NCBI GenBank assembly: GCA_964497615.1
Contig: CAZCEC010000016.1
Coordinates: 42,912-106,911, forward strand
Length of the DNA stretch: 64,000 nucleotides
Source of the DNA: CAZCEC01 sp964497615
Lineage (GTDB): Bacteria; Chloroflexota; Anaerolineae; Anaerolineales; UBA6663
Direction of reading: 5' to 3'
How positions within the stretch are numbered: position 1 is the stretch's first letter; every line of letters starts with the position of its first letter. Shown piece by piece: positions 34,512 to 42,780 of the stretch. The notes below the pieces were generated by a model. The model ran no database searches and had not been told where the DNA came from. It saw nothing but the letters and a program-made list of their open reading frames with translations. Made by a program: the position numbers and the translations under genes.

Positions 34512-35639
34512 ATGCCTCCTTCGCTTAGTGTCATTCTTATGCTAGGGCCGTCCGGCGCCTCGCCCGCCGAGCGCTGGGTGGCGGGCGGGCGTCAGGCCGC
34601 GCTGGCTGACGCGCTGTCGCTCGCGGCGGGCCTGCCCGGCATCGAGCATCTCGTTGTGGCCGCGCCTCGGGACGCACCGCTTGCCGCGCTGCCCGATGTG
34701 GCGGTCACCTGGGACGATGACCCGCCGGACGAGCCATTTCACTTCGGCCGGCGGCTGAGCGGCTTGCTGCACCGCTACCCGGCTGACGCGTTCGTCTACC
34801 TGGGCGCTGGCAGCGCGCCGCTCCTGCCGCCGGAAATGCTGGCGCAGGCCGCGGCTGAGGTGGCCCGCAGCGCGGCGCCCCTGGCTATCACCAACAACCT
34901 GTATTCGTCCGACTGGCTGGCGGCCAATTGTCCCATAGCCATTTCGGATCGCCCGGATCGGTTCTCGAATGACAACGCGCTGGGGTGGGTGCTGAAGACT
35001 GAAGCCGGGGTGGAGGTAAGAAGTCTGCCTGCCTCCGCCGCCACGCGGCTCGATATCGATACGCCCGCAGATTTGCAGTTGCTGAGCCTGCATCCGGCGG
35101 TCGGGCCGGCGCTATCGGCCTATCTGCGCCAGCAGCCCTTGGGGCCGGGAGCGTGGGCGGCGGCAGGGCGGCGGCTGGCTGCCCCCGGCGGCGGCGTGGC
35201 TCTCATCGGGCGCGTCGCCTCCGGCGTCTGGGCGCACGTCGAGGCGCACACCCAGGCCTGGATCAGGGTGTTCTCCGAAGAGCGCGGGATGACGGCAAGT
35301 GGGCGTCTGGCCGCGGGTCAGGTAAAATCGCTCCTGGGCGCGCATCTGGCGCGCCTCGGCCCAGCGGCTTTTTTCGAAGAGTTGAGCGATCTGGTGGAGG
35401 CCGCCTTTTTCGACACGCGCGTAGTCATGGCCGCGTGGGAGGCGGGCCGCCTGCCCTCGGCCGGAGACCGATACGCGTCTGACTTGCTGCGGCTCAGCGA
35501 CATCGGCCATGCCCGGTTGCGCGAGTTCACGGCCGCCGCCGCCGCCGCGCCCATCCCCATCGTGCTGGGCGGGCACGGCGTGGTCGCGGGCGACCTGTAC
35601 GGCCTGGTCGAAATCATCGCAAGCGGAAGATTGGACTAA
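34512..35639 (+). CDS. Nucleotidyltransferase-like protein with a second helical domain, function unknown
   Basis: A 375-residue protein I cannot name. Residues 1-190 look like a GT-A/NTP-transferase fold of the MobA/CofC kind: a glycine-containing N-terminal loop, YLGAGSAPLLPPEML where such enzymes have a GDxPLL metal motif, and RLDIDTPADLQLL near residue 179. The usual Asp of GDxP is missing, so catalysis is doubtful. Residues about 195-375 are helical with conserved-looking stretches (FSEERGMTASGRLAAGQVKS and VLGGHGVVAGDLYG). It precedes the phosphatase gene by 9 bp and is probably co-expressed with it. Confidence 0.6.
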   Translation: MPPSLSVILMLGPSGASPAERWVAGGRQAALADALSLAAGLPGIEHLVVAAPRDAPLAALPDVAVTWDDDPPDEPFHFGRRLSGLLHRYPADAFVYLGAGSAPLLPPEMLAQAAAEVARSAAPLAITNNLYSSDWLAANCPIAISDRPDRFSNDNALGWVLKTEAGVEVRSLPASAATRLDIDTPADLQLLSLHPAVGPALSAYLRQQPLGPGAWAAAGRRLAAPGGGVALIGRVASGVWAHVEAHTQAWIRVFSEERGMTASGRLAAGQVKSLLGAHLARLGPAAFFEELSDLVEAAFFDTRVVMAAWEAGRLPSAGDRYASDLLRLSDIGHARLREFTAAAAAAPIPIVLGGHGVVAGDLYGLVEIIASGRLD

Positions 35640-35648
35640 GCAACTGCC

Positions 35649-36116
35649 ATGCCGAACGTTTTGTTTGTCTGCACCGCCAACATCTGCCGCTCGCCGGTGG
35701 CTGAAGCGCTGTTCGCCGATTGGCTGCGCCGCCAGGCCGTGCCTGGCGACTGGCAGGTTAGCTCCGCCGGCACCTGGGCCGACGATGGATATCCGGCCGC
35801 CCAGCACTCGCGCGACATCCTGGGGGAGCAGGGTCTGGACCTCAGCCGGCATCGCGCGCGCCGCGTGGACGCGGACGTGCTGGCCCGGGCCGACGTGGTG
35901 CTGTGCATGACGAGGGCGCATCGCGAAGCCCTGCAGGCAGAGTTTCCGCAATTTGCCAGCCGCCTGGCTTTGCTCAGCGCCATGGCGGGCGTGCCCTACG
36001 ATATCGCTGATCCTTTCGGCGGGCCGCGGTCGGGGTATGCGGCCATGGTCGCCGAACTCCGCGACCTCATCGAACGCGGCGGCGAGCGCATCGTGGCCGC
36101 CGCCGCGGAGAAATAA
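35649..36116 (+). CDS. Low-molecular-weight protein-tyrosine phosphatase
   Basis: A 155-residue LMW-PTP. The P-loop CTANICRS at residues 8-15 (C-x5-R-S with catalytic Cys8 and Arg14) opens the protein, and DPFGGP near residue 123 supplies the general-acid Asp. These enzymes often dephosphorylate the tyrosine autokinase of polysaccharide export systems, or arginine-phosphorylated proteins (YwlE type). No Wzc-like kinase is present in this window, so the substrate is open. Downstream is a terminator shared with a convergent gene. Confidence 0.92.
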   Translation: MPNVLFVCTANICRSPVAEALFADWLRRQAVPGDWQVSSAGTWADDGYPAAQHSRDILGEQGLDLSRHRARRVDADVLARADVVLCMTRAHREALQAEFPQFASRLALLSAMAGVPYDIADPFGGPRSGYAAMVAELRDLIERGGERIVAAAAEK

Positions 36117-36118
36117 AA

Positions 36119-36144
36119 ACGGCCCGCGCATCGCGCCGGGCCGT
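36119..36144 (-). terminator. Terminator of the HNH gene, probably bidirectional
   Basis: ACGGCCCG and CGGGCCGT form an 8-bp stem. On the minus strand it is followed by TTTTATTT, a good U tract for the HNH gene; on the plus strand the tail is only CTCTC. It sits between two convergent genes. Confidence 0.75.
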
Positions 36145-36161
36145 CTCTCAGCTCACTCGCC

Positions 36162-36665
36162 TTACCAGCCGTCGATATATCTGGCCCAGTCGGCGTTGTC
36201 GGCCAGGTGCCGCCCAAACAGATAGCTGGCCGTAGCGGCCGGCTCGGCGGGGCGGTGACGCAGGTTCATGTTAGCTTCTAAGGCGCTGCGGCCACCCTTG
36301 GACCGGTTGCACTGCTGGCAGGCCGCCACGAGGTTGTCCCAGCGATGCTGCCCGCCACGATGGCGCGGCTCCACGTGGTCAATCGTCAAATGGCCGGTGG
36401 ACCGCCCGCAGTACTGGCAGGTGTAGTTATCGCGCCGGAAGATCTCGCGCTTGGTCAGCTTCACGCGCGGGCGCGGGCGCTTAATCATCTGCTCCAAGCG
36501 GATGACCGAGGGGCGCGGATAACTCAACCTCGCGGTATGGATATGGCCGCGGCCGTTGGCGATCATCTCGGCTTTGCCCGTCATGATCAGGCCGAGCGCG
36601 CGGCGGGTGTCGCATACATTGAGGGGCTCGAAATTGGCGTTCAACACGAGCACCGGATCATTCAT
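36162..36665 (-). CDS. HNH endonuclease family protein
   Basis: A 167-residue HNH protein. VLVLNANFEPLNVCDTRRAL is the usual N-terminal part of this subgroup, and KLTKREIFRRDNYTCQYCG leads into the nuclease. CQYC and CQQC bind zinc, TIDHVEPRHRGG carries the catalytic His, and WDNLVAACQQCN supplies the Asn. This subgroup is common as a lone chromosomal gene and is not tied to restriction or introns; its role is unknown. ATG 36665 is preferred over GTG 36680 because it matches the family start and lies 28 nt after the last base of the -10 box. Confidence 0.88.
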   Translation of the reverse strand: MNDPVLVLNANFEPLNVCDTRRALGLIMTGKAEMIANGRGHIHTARLSYPRPSVIRLEQMIKRPRPRVKLTKREIFRRDNYTCQYCGRSTGHLTIDHVEPRHRGGQHRWDNLVAACQQCNRSKGGRSALEANMNLRHRPAEPAATASYLFGRHLADNADWARYIDGW

Positions 36666-36692
36666 TTTCGCGCCATCCACTCAATAGCGCGA

Positions 36693-36721
36693 ATTCTAGC
36701 ACCGATGCCAGGCCCTGACAA
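36693..36721 (-). promoter_or_regulatory. Promoter of the HNH gene
   Basis: On the minus strand TTGTCA (36721-36716), a 17-bp spacer and TAGAAT (36698-36693), with TGC directly before the -10 (extended -10). Confidence 0.7.
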
Positions 36722-36783
36722 GATAGCGGGACATCCCTGCCGACGCTGCGCCGCCCGCGGCCAGATGTGGCGGTCGCGCCGCT

Positions 36784-37563
36784 CTAGCCTACCCGCTGCA
36801 GCCGGCCCAACTCCCGGTACTTCTGCCACTCGAAGTAGGCCATCAGCCCGCTCAGCCGCAACCCGTGCCAGCCGTCGCGCCAGCCCTCAAGGGTTACCAG
36901 CCGCCAGTAGAACTGCCGCAGCGGCTGAAGGATGAAGTTGTGCGGCCGGGCGCGCTCGCCCGACAGTTTCAGCCGGCTGGCGTCATAGCGCGCATAGCCG
37001 GCTTGCTTCGCCAGGAACTCCCCAATGGTGTCGTAGTTGAGGTGAATCAGCGGCTGGCTCAGGTGGCCTGGCTCCGCGGGGCTGTTTAGCACCGCTACTT
37101 CGTGCACGGGCCGGCTGGACTCGTAGCGGGCCAGCACCCGGCGCAACAGCCGCAGTTGGTAGTCCGGGTACCAGCCGGCGTGCAGGGTCAGGCGTCCAAA
37201 CAGATAATTGTGCCGCGGCACCCACCAGCCGGGTACTGGCTTGGATAGCACGGCCTGAATCTCTTCCGCCAGAGCGGCGGGCACGCGTTCGTCGGCATCC
37301 ACGAACAGCACCCACTCGCTGGCCGCGGCTTCCAGCGCCGCCTGCCGCTGACCCGCATAGTGGTCGAAGGACCGTTGGACCACCCGCGCCCCCGCCGCCT
37401 GCGCCAACGGCACCGTCTCGTCCGTGCTGAACGAATCAAACACCAGCACTTCCGGCGCCCAGGCCAGCGACTCCAGGCAGTCCGGCAGGTGCCGTTCCTC
37501 GTTATAGGTCAATACGACTGCGGTGAGCAAAGACAGTCTGCCAGCGCGGGGCGCGCTATTCAT
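36784..37563 (-). CDS. GT2 family glycosyltransferase, WaaE/KdtX-like
   Basis: A 259-residue GT-A enzyme. LTAVVLTYNEERHLPDCLES opens the fold, FDSFSTDETV is the first Asp motif, and VLFVDADERVP contains the metal-binding DAD. The C-terminal QAGYARYDASRLKLSGERAR and FEWQKYRELG are typical of the WaaE-like group that adds a sugar to lipid A-type cores or other lipid carriers. It overlaps the end of the upstream GT2 gene by 8 bp, so the two form an operon. Confidence 0.9.
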   Translation of the reverse strand: MNSAPRAGRLSLLTAVVLTYNEERHLPDCLESLAWAPEVLVFDSFSTDETVPLAQAAGARVVQRSFDHYAGQRQAALEAAASEWVLFVDADERVPAALAEEIQAVLSKPVPGWWVPRHNYLFGRLTLHAGWYPDYQLRLLRRVLARYESSRPVHEVAVLNSPAEPGHLSQPLIHLNYDTIGEFLAKQAGYARYDASRLKLSGERARPHNFILQPLRQFYWRLVTLEGWRDGWHGLRLSGLMAYFEWQKYRELGRLQRVG

Positions 37564-38626
37564 CCCAAGGCTGAGTGCCGTTTATGGATGGCTTACCGTC
37601 CGGGGCCGCTGCCGGTCCACGCCTTCCCCGGCGCCGCCGCCTGCCGGCCCACAAGTGAGCCAAGTCGCTCAACGCCAGGTTGAGTTCCGCGCGTTCGTCG
37701 GCGGCGAGCCGCCCCTGCTGGCTCAAGCGGTAGTTGGCGCGTATCTGCCGCCGCAGGCCTATCGGCACGAGCTGGCTCAGCACCGCGTTCACCGCCGCCC
37801 CATGGTACCGGTGGTACAGGCGGCGGCGGCTCGTCCAAAGATGCTTGAGCGACTGCGCCTTCGCTTGGGCGGTGCTCTGGCCCCCAAAGTGCACCACCTC
37901 GGCCGCGGGCGCCACCCAGCGCTCCCAGCCGGCCCGCGCCATGCGCCACTGCCAGTCAATCTCCTCGCAGTACATCTCAAAGGTCTCGTCGAACAGACCC
38001 ACGTCGGCGATGGTTTCGGCGCGGACCAGGAAGGCCGCGCCCAGGGTGTGATCCACGCGAAACGGCTGGCCTCGATAGGCGGCCGGCGGGTAGCGGCCGT
38101 TGAGGGATGAGCCTGACAGGCGCGCCAGCCGGCCCGGCGGCGGGAATAAGTCCAGGACGGCCTGGCTCAGGCCCGGAAAGCGGAAGGCGGAATGCTGGAG
38201 GGTGCCGTCGGGGTTGACGAGCTTGGGCGCTGCCACACCAGCGCGGGGATGCGCCTGAAGACAGGCCCACAAATGGCGCAGCGCGCCCGGCCGCACCAGG
38301 GTATCCGGGTTCAGCACCAGGAACGCCCGCGGCGCGACCTGCGCCTGGAGCGCCCGCAGCCCGCGGTTGTTGCCGGCGCCCATCCCCAGGTTCTCGCCTT
38401 CAAGACGCAAAGTCCGGGGGAACTGCTCGCGCAGCATGGCTGTCGAGCCGTCGGTGGAGCCATTGTCCACCACGCAGACCGCCGCGCTCAGGTCGCCCGC
38501 GCTGTGGGCCAGGTCCAGGTAGACCGAGTCGAGGCACGCGGCCAGCAGGGCGCGGACGTTCCAGTTGACGATGACAATGCCCAGGTCCACCGCGCTGCGC
38601 CCGCTCGTTCTCCCCTCACTGTTCAT
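37556..38626 (-). CDS. GT2 family glycosyltransferase, rhamnosyltransferase-like
   Basis: A 356-residue GT2 enzyme. LGIVIVNWNVRALLAACLDS, CVVDNGSTDGS and GMGAGNNRGL are the N-terminal nucleotide-binding motifs. FLVLNPDTLVRPGAL contains the metal-binding NPD(T). FDETFEMYCEEIDWQWRMAR is the catalytic-base ED region of the WbbL-like group. A polybasic stretch and a Gly/Arg/Pro-rich C-terminal tail end the protein. It starts 59 bp after the phnE stop, so it may be read from the phn operon or from its own unseen promoter. Confidence 0.9.
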   Translation of the reverse strand: MNSEGRTSGRSAVDLGIVIVNWNVRALLAACLDSVYLDLAHSAGDLSAAVCVVDNGSTDGSTAMLREQFPRTLRLEGENLGMGAGNNRGLRALQAQVAPRAFLVLNPDTLVRPGALRHLWACLQAHPRAGVAAPKLVNPDGTLQHSAFRFPGLSQAVLDLFPPPGRLARLSGSSLNGRYPPAAYRGQPFRVDHTLGAAFLVRAETIADVGLFDETFEMYCEEIDWQWRMARAGWERWVAPAAEVVHFGGQSTAQAKAQSLKHLWTSRRRLYHRYHGAAVNAVLSQLVPIGLRRQIRANYRLSQQGRLAADERAELNLALSDLAHLWAGRRRRRGRRGPAAAPDGKPSINGTQPWDE

Positions 38627-38685
38627 GTGTACCCATGCGGCCGCCGCGCGGCTCGCGCTGCGCAGACCGCGCCGCTCACCGGGTG

Positions 38686-40503
38686 CTAGACGGCGCGCTC
38701 GCGCAGGCGCGAGCTGATATAGTCCATCGTCGCCACGACAATGGCGATGGCCAGGATTTGCGCCGAGGCGCCGCGGTAGTTGAGCAGGTTCATGTTCTGC
38801 TGCAAGAGGAAGCCAATGCCGCCGCCGCCCACCAACCCAATGATGGTGGACATGCGCACGTTGATGTCCCAGCGGTACATCGTGAACGAGATGTAGGGCG
38901 GGATGATCTGCGGGATGACGGCATAGATGATGGTTTGCAGGCGCGTGGCGCCGCTGGCCTTAATCGCCTCCAGTGGTCCGGCCATGATGCTTTCCACTTG
39001 CTCCGAGTACAGCTTGCCCCCCGCCGCGATGCTGTGCAGGGCCAGGGCCAGCGACCCCGCGAACGGCCCCAGCCCCACCCACACCACCATCACCAGCGCC
39101 ACGATCAGCGCCTCGATCGAGCGGACGGCATTGAGGATCGTACGGACGATGTAGTAAATCGTCAGGCCGATGCCGATCGGCCGCCGGTGCCGGGTGCGGA
39201 ACGCCATCAGCAGACCGCCCAGCGCGCCCGTGATGGCCGGCAAGGTGCGGATGAAAAGCGGATTGGGGATTTCGTATAACCAGCCGATGGCCGCCCCAAT
39301 GAGCAGCCCAAGCACCGCACCACCCAGGGCGCCAAGCCCATAGTGGAGCACCTGCCAGGGCGCGCCCGAAAGGCGCTCATTGATCTGTTGGCCGGTGCGG
39401 CTGGCCAAGCTGCCGAGCATGGCGCCCAAGGCGAGGCCGGCGACGGGCGCAATGAGCAAGCTGATGATGTCGCCGATGTCGGCGATGAACTCGCCCAGGA
39501 ACCCAAACACACCGAGCCGGACACGCAGCAGCGTGCCCCAATCGGAGGCCAGGTCGGCGAGCAAGAACAGCCCCACCAATCCCACAGCCACCGCCAGTCC
39601 GATCGCCGCCATGCGCGCCCACCGGATGATGACGCGGGGCGCCTGCTGTTCCTCCGGCGGCACGGCCCAGCGCGCCGCGCCCCAGATCAGCAGCGGCGAG
39701 AGCACCACCCCGCCGAGCTGCAACCCCACGTTGGCCATCAGCCGCTGGCTGCCCATGCCCAGCCAGCCCGCCAGCAGCGCGCCCAGCCAGATGCCCACCG
39801 GCCAGGCGATGATGGCCAAGGCCACGCTCGTCAGCGAGGTGGTCACGTCCTTCATCAGGTTGCGCGCCGCGAAGAAGCTGATCGGCACGGCCAGCACCGT
39901 CGCCAGGGTCGTCGCCAACAGCGCCAGGAACACCGTCTCGATGATTTTCTCCCACGTGCTGATCGCGTTCTGGCTAAAGTGTGGCAGGCCCACATTGCGC
40001 CGGGTCACAGCGCGGATGGTCTGCTCCACGGCCTCGGGCCGATTGGGCAGCCGGGCCGTGACCACGAAGTGACCGTCCGCGTCAGTGGTCACATCGGTCA
40101 TCTTCAGGGTCACGCCGCTGGGCGGGATGAAGTTGAGCGGTCCCTGGGTGTTCGGCTCGAAGTGAAAGCCCTCCACGGTGATCTCGGTGCGTGGATCAGC
40201 ACAGGGCGGCGTCACCACAAGATAGGGGTCGCCCGTGGTCGGCGGCGCAGCCGGCGTCAGGCCGCCGGCCGGGCACGGCACGTAAATGGTGGTATTGACC
40301 TGAAACTCTTCGCGGTCATACTCGAAAATGTCTGGCCGGAAGAGAGCGCGAATGATGCGCTGCAGGCGGGTCTGGCGCGTCTCGGACTGAATCTCATCCA
40401 GGTTCACATTGGTGACCTGAAACCCGTAGGCGTAGATCAGCAGACCTACGACCACCCAGAGGCCAAGCCGCAAGGATTGCATGGGGGACGATGGCTTTTT
40501 CAC
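38686..40503 (-). CDS. phnE: Phosphonate ABC transporter permease, oversized PhnE
   Basis: A 605-residue permease, against about 260-290 for usual PhnE. One helix (13-28) is followed by an external part (50-160) containing a TIG/Ig-like segment (VEGFHFEPN, TDADGHF). The permease fold begins near residue 184 (WEKIIETVFLALLATTLATV) and reaches FFAARNL near 216. About 215 extra residues with further helices come next (roughly 222-445). The standard second half then follows, with VRSIEALIVALVMVVWVGLG and the EAA-type loop SGATRLQTIIYAVIPQI. GTG 40503 has AGGAGG 5 nt upstream, which fixes the start 14 bp past the phnC stop. Confidence 0.88.
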   Translation of the reverse strand: MKKPSSPMQSLRLGLWVVVGLLIYAYGFQVTNVNLDEIQSETRQTRLQRIIRALFRPDIFEYDREEFQVNTTIYVPCPAGGLTPAAPPTTGDPYLVVTPPCADPRTEITVEGFHFEPNTQGPLNFIPPSGVTLKMTDVTTDADGHFVVTARLPNRPEAVEQTIRAVTRRNVGLPHFSQNAISTWEKIIETVFLALLATTLATVLAVPISFFAARNLMKDVTTSLTSVALAIIAWPVGIWLGALLAGWLGMGSQRLMANVGLQLGGVVLSPLLIWGAARWAVPPEEQQAPRVIIRWARMAAIGLAVAVGLVGLFLLADLASDWGTLLRVRLGVFGFLGEFIADIGDIISLLIAPVAGLALGAMLGSLASRTGQQINERLSGAPWQVLHYGLGALGGAVLGLLIGAAIGWLYEIPNPLFIRTLPAITGALGGLLMAFRTRHRRPIGIGLTIYYIVRTILNAVRSIEALIVALVMVVWVGLGPFAGSLALALHSIAAGGKLYSEQVESIMAGPLEAIKASGATRLQTIIYAVIPQIIPPYISFTMYRWDINVRMSTIIGLVGGGGIGFLLQQNMNLLNYRGASAQILAIAIVVATMDYISSRLRERAV

Positions 40504-40516
40504 TCTGGCCTCCTGC

Positions 40517-41272
40517 TCAACCGACGCGCTCGGCTTCCTTGCCGTAGATGTCCTTGAATCGCTGGTCGTCAATCTCGGCCGGCGGCCCGTCGAAGACGAG
40601 CTGCCCCTGGTTCAGAGCAATTGCGCGGTCGGCATACCGGTGGACCAGGTCCAGGAAGTGAAGACTGCACAGAACGGTCACGCCATCCTGCTTGTTGATC
40701 TGTTCCAGATACTGCATGATGCTGTGCGCCAGCACCGGGTCGAGGCTGGCCACAGGCTCATCGGCCAGGATCATGTGCGGCTGCTGCATCAGCGCCCGCG
40801 CAATGCCTACCCGCTGCTGCTGGCCGCCGCTCAGTTCATCCGCCCGGTTGTCGGCCTTCTCCGACAGCCCAACGCGCGCCAATTGCTTATGGGCGTTTGC
40901 CACATCCTCGGGTGGAAACCGGTTGAAAAAGCTCCAGGCCGGGTTCACATAGCCCAGCCGGCCCGCCAGCACGTTAGTCAGCACCGACGACCGGTGCACA
41001 AGGTTGAAATGCTGGAACACCATGCCGATCCGGCGGCGGATGCGGCGCAGCTCCGCTTCATTCGCAGCGGTCACGTCCAGGCCGTCAAACATGATGCGCC
41101 CGCTGGTGGGGTCAATCAGCCGGTTGATGCAGCGCAACAGGGTGGATTTGCCCGAACCGCTCAGGCCGATCACCGCCAGGAACTGGCCTTTGGGCACATC
41201 GAAGGTCACCTCGTCCAGCGCTCGAAAGGTGGTGCCTTCGTAGATTTTTGTGACTTTGTGGACGCTGAGCAT
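40517..41272 (-). CDS. phnC: Phosphonate ABC transporter ATP-binding protein
   Basis: A 251-residue ABC ATPase. It has Walker A GLSGSGKSTLL, Q loop MVFQHFNLVHRSSVLTNVLA, signature LSGGQQQRVGIARAL, Walker B MILADEPVASLDP and switch His in CSLHFLDL. The wording around the Q loop (HFNLVxRxSVLxNVLxGRLG) is diagnostic for PhnC. The family energises import of phosphonates, phosphite or phosphate esters. ATG 41272 fits; the open frame upstream runs into a long hairpin. phnE starts 14 bp after its stop. Confidence 0.95.
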   Translation of the reverse strand: MLSVHKVTKIYEGTTFRALDEVTFDVPKGQFLAVIGLSGSGKSTLLRCINRLIDPTSGRIMFDGLDVTAANEAELRRIRRRIGMVFQHFNLVHRSSVLTNVLAGRLGYVNPAWSFFNRFPPEDVANAHKQLARVGLSEKADNRADELSGGQQQRVGIARALMQQPHMILADEPVASLDPVLAHSIMQYLEQINKQDGVTVLCSLHFLDLVHRYADRAIALNQGQLVFDGPPAEIDDQRFKDIYGKEAERVG

Positions 41273-41380
41273 GGGGGTTTCGCCTCTTGGTGGACAGTGC
41301 CAAACCGGCTGGGCTGGCCCGCGGTGTCTCCGGCGGCGATCCTGCCCGCCTGTGAGGGCAGGGCGGGGGACTGCGACCGG

Positions 41381-41450
41381 CGCCAGACCTGCCAGGCCCA
41401 AGCGCCGCGGAGGGTTGGATCCGCTGCTTGAGGCCTGGCAGGGTCTGGCG
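41381..41450 (-). promoter_or_regulatory. Long intercistronic hairpin between phnD and phnC
   Basis: Bases 41381-41398 pair with 41432-41450: 18 bp with a single one-base bulge and a loop of about 33 nt. It lies just after the phnD stop (transcribed from the minus strand) and about 110 bp before phnC. There is no U tract. Such hairpins after binding-protein genes usually protect the upstream mRNA and lower expression of the ATPase and permease; that role is inferred. Confidence 0.65.
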
Positions 41451-41472
41451 GTTGGTTCAACCGTCTACTGCA

Positions 41473-42609
41473 TTACAGGTCTTCGAGCGAGATGCCGGCC
41501 TCTTCCACCATAGCGCGGATGAGGTCGTACTCGCTGTCGGCCGCCGGCTCGACGCCCGACCAGCCGTAGAAGTCCTCGCTGCCGATGGACTCAACCCAGG
41601 CGTCGGTCTCGGCGAAGGCGATGATGGCCGCCTCGATCTGCGCGCGCAGATCGGCCGGGAAGTCCGGGCTGAACGACAGGGTGTCGTTCGGGATGGCCGA
41701 GGTCAGGTCCAGGATCTTAACCTGCTGGACGATGTCGGGCGCCTCTTCGCGCACGTTGGCGCGCGCGTCGAGCACCCGGTAACCCTCGCAGAACAGGCCC
41801 TCGTCGTTCGGGGCGCAGGTCTCGATCAGGTCTTCGGGGATATCGGGTTCATCGCCGACATCCCACGCCTCGACGCCTTCCGGCACCGCGAACGGGCTGA
41901 AGAAGGTCGTGCCGAAGTCGGCTTCGCCGTTCAGCACTGCGTTCACCACTTGCGGGTGGCCGCCGGCTTCCACCGTCTCACCGGGGGCAACGCCAAGTTC
42001 CTGCATGAACACCAGCGGGGCCAGGTAGCCGGAGGTCGAGCCGGCATCCGGGTAGGCCCAGCTCAGGCCGTCCAGGTCTTCCAGCGACTCGATGCCGCTG
42101 TCGCGCCGGACGATGAACTGGGTCCAGTACACGCCCCAGCCGCGGCGGACGGCCTTCATGGAAACGTCCACGCCGCAGAGCTGGTTCGCCAGCACGTAAC
42201 CCTGAGCGGGGATGAAGGCGATGGTGTCGGTCGGCGAGGCGCAGATCTCTTCGATGGTCGCCGCGTACGAGGTCGGCACGCTGACCTCAAAGACCAGGCC
42301 GGTCGCTTCGTTGAGCGCCGCTGCCATCACGTCGCCGCCGGAGACGATGATAGCCGCGTCCACCGACGGCACGAACAGCACCTTGATGGGGTGCTCTTCC
42401 GACCCGAGCGTGGGCATGGCCTCGGTCGGCTCAGGCATGGCGGTTGGCTCGGGCATAGCGGTTGGCTCGGGCGCCGTGGTGGGCGGCACGCTCGTCGGCT
42501 GGGGGGCCGTTGTGGGCGTGGCGGTGGCGGCCGGCGTGCAGGCGGCCGCGAGAATGGCTACCAGCGCCAGCAGGGCGAATACGCGGTACTGCTTTGTGGC
42601 ATGTTTCAT
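41473..42609 (-). CDS. phnD: Phosphonate ABC transporter substrate-binding lipoprotein
   Basis: A 378-residue PhnD-like protein. The N terminus is a lipoprotein signal (basic start, hydrophobic core, LAAAC with the lipidated Cys near residue 24), followed by a Thr/Pro/Glu-rich linker with short repeats to about residue 75. The binding domain starts at IKVLFVPSVDAAIIVSGGDV and contains AYPDAGSTSGYLAPLVFM, the PhnD ligand-loop signature. Other segments (FIPAQGYVLANQ, EADFGTTFFSPF) fit the family. The lipid anchor would hold it at the outer face of the cytoplasmic membrane. ATG 42609 has AGAGG upstream. It heads the phn operon; the exact ligand is not determined. Confidence 0.93.
   Translation of the reverse strand: MKHATKQYRVFALLALVAILAAACTPAATATPTTAPQPTSVPPTTAPEPTAMPEPTAMPEPTEAMPTLGSEEHPIKVLFVPSVDAAIIVSGGDVMAAALNEATGLVFEVSVPTSYAATIEEICASPTDTIAFIPAQGYVLANQLCGVDVSMKAVRRGWGVYWTQFIVRRDSGIESLEDLDGLSWAYPDAGSTSGYLAPLVFMQELGVAPGETVEAGGHPQVVNAVLNGEADFGTTFFSPFAVPEGVEAWDVGDEPDIPEDLIETCAPNDEGLFCEGYRVLDARANVREEAPDIVQQVKILDLTSAIPNDTLSFSPDFPADLRAQIEAAIIAFAETDAWVESIGSEDFYGWSGVEPAADSEYDLIRAMVEEAGISLEDL
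42434..42469. repeat. Two tandem 18-bp repeats in the phnD linker
   Basis: Copies at 42434-42451 and 42452-42469 differ at one base. They encode the AMPEPT-type repeats of the linker between the lipidated Cys and the binding domain, and could vary in copy number between strains. Confidence 0.6.
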
Positions 42610-42651
42610 GGCGTAAGCCTCTTTCTCCTCATCTATACTGGTCTTCACACA

Positions 42652-42669
42652 ATGACTGGTTCCATGACT
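42652..42669 (-). promoter_or_regulatory. Direct ATGACT repeats upstream of phnD
   Basis: ATGACT occurs at 42652-42657 and 42664-42669 (AGTCAT on the coding strand), 12 bp apart, about 45-60 bp before phnD. They sit upstream of TATAGA (42634-42629 on the minus strand), a possible -10 without a clear -35. The repeats resemble Pho-type direct repeats in layout, though those usually have an 11-bp period. Confidence 0.35.
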
Positions 42670-42780
42670 TACAACGGTTCATCTTGCGGGGCGTCTATCA
42701 CCTCCTTCCACGGGCGCGGCTCGGCATCGCTGGCCGCGGGCCGCCCAAATCATAACTCGCTTTGCCCAGCCCGACAACCC

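Noticed and set aside
36162..36665. HNH protein as part of a mobile intron or a defence system
   Set aside because: It has its own promoter and terminator, stands alone between housekeeping-type genes, and belongs to a common stand-alone subgroup. No methyltransferase, reverse transcriptase or intron structure is nearby.
42652..42669. A definite Pho box
   Set aside because: The period is 12 bp rather than 11 and only two short repeats are present, so it is kept only as a low-confidence candidate.
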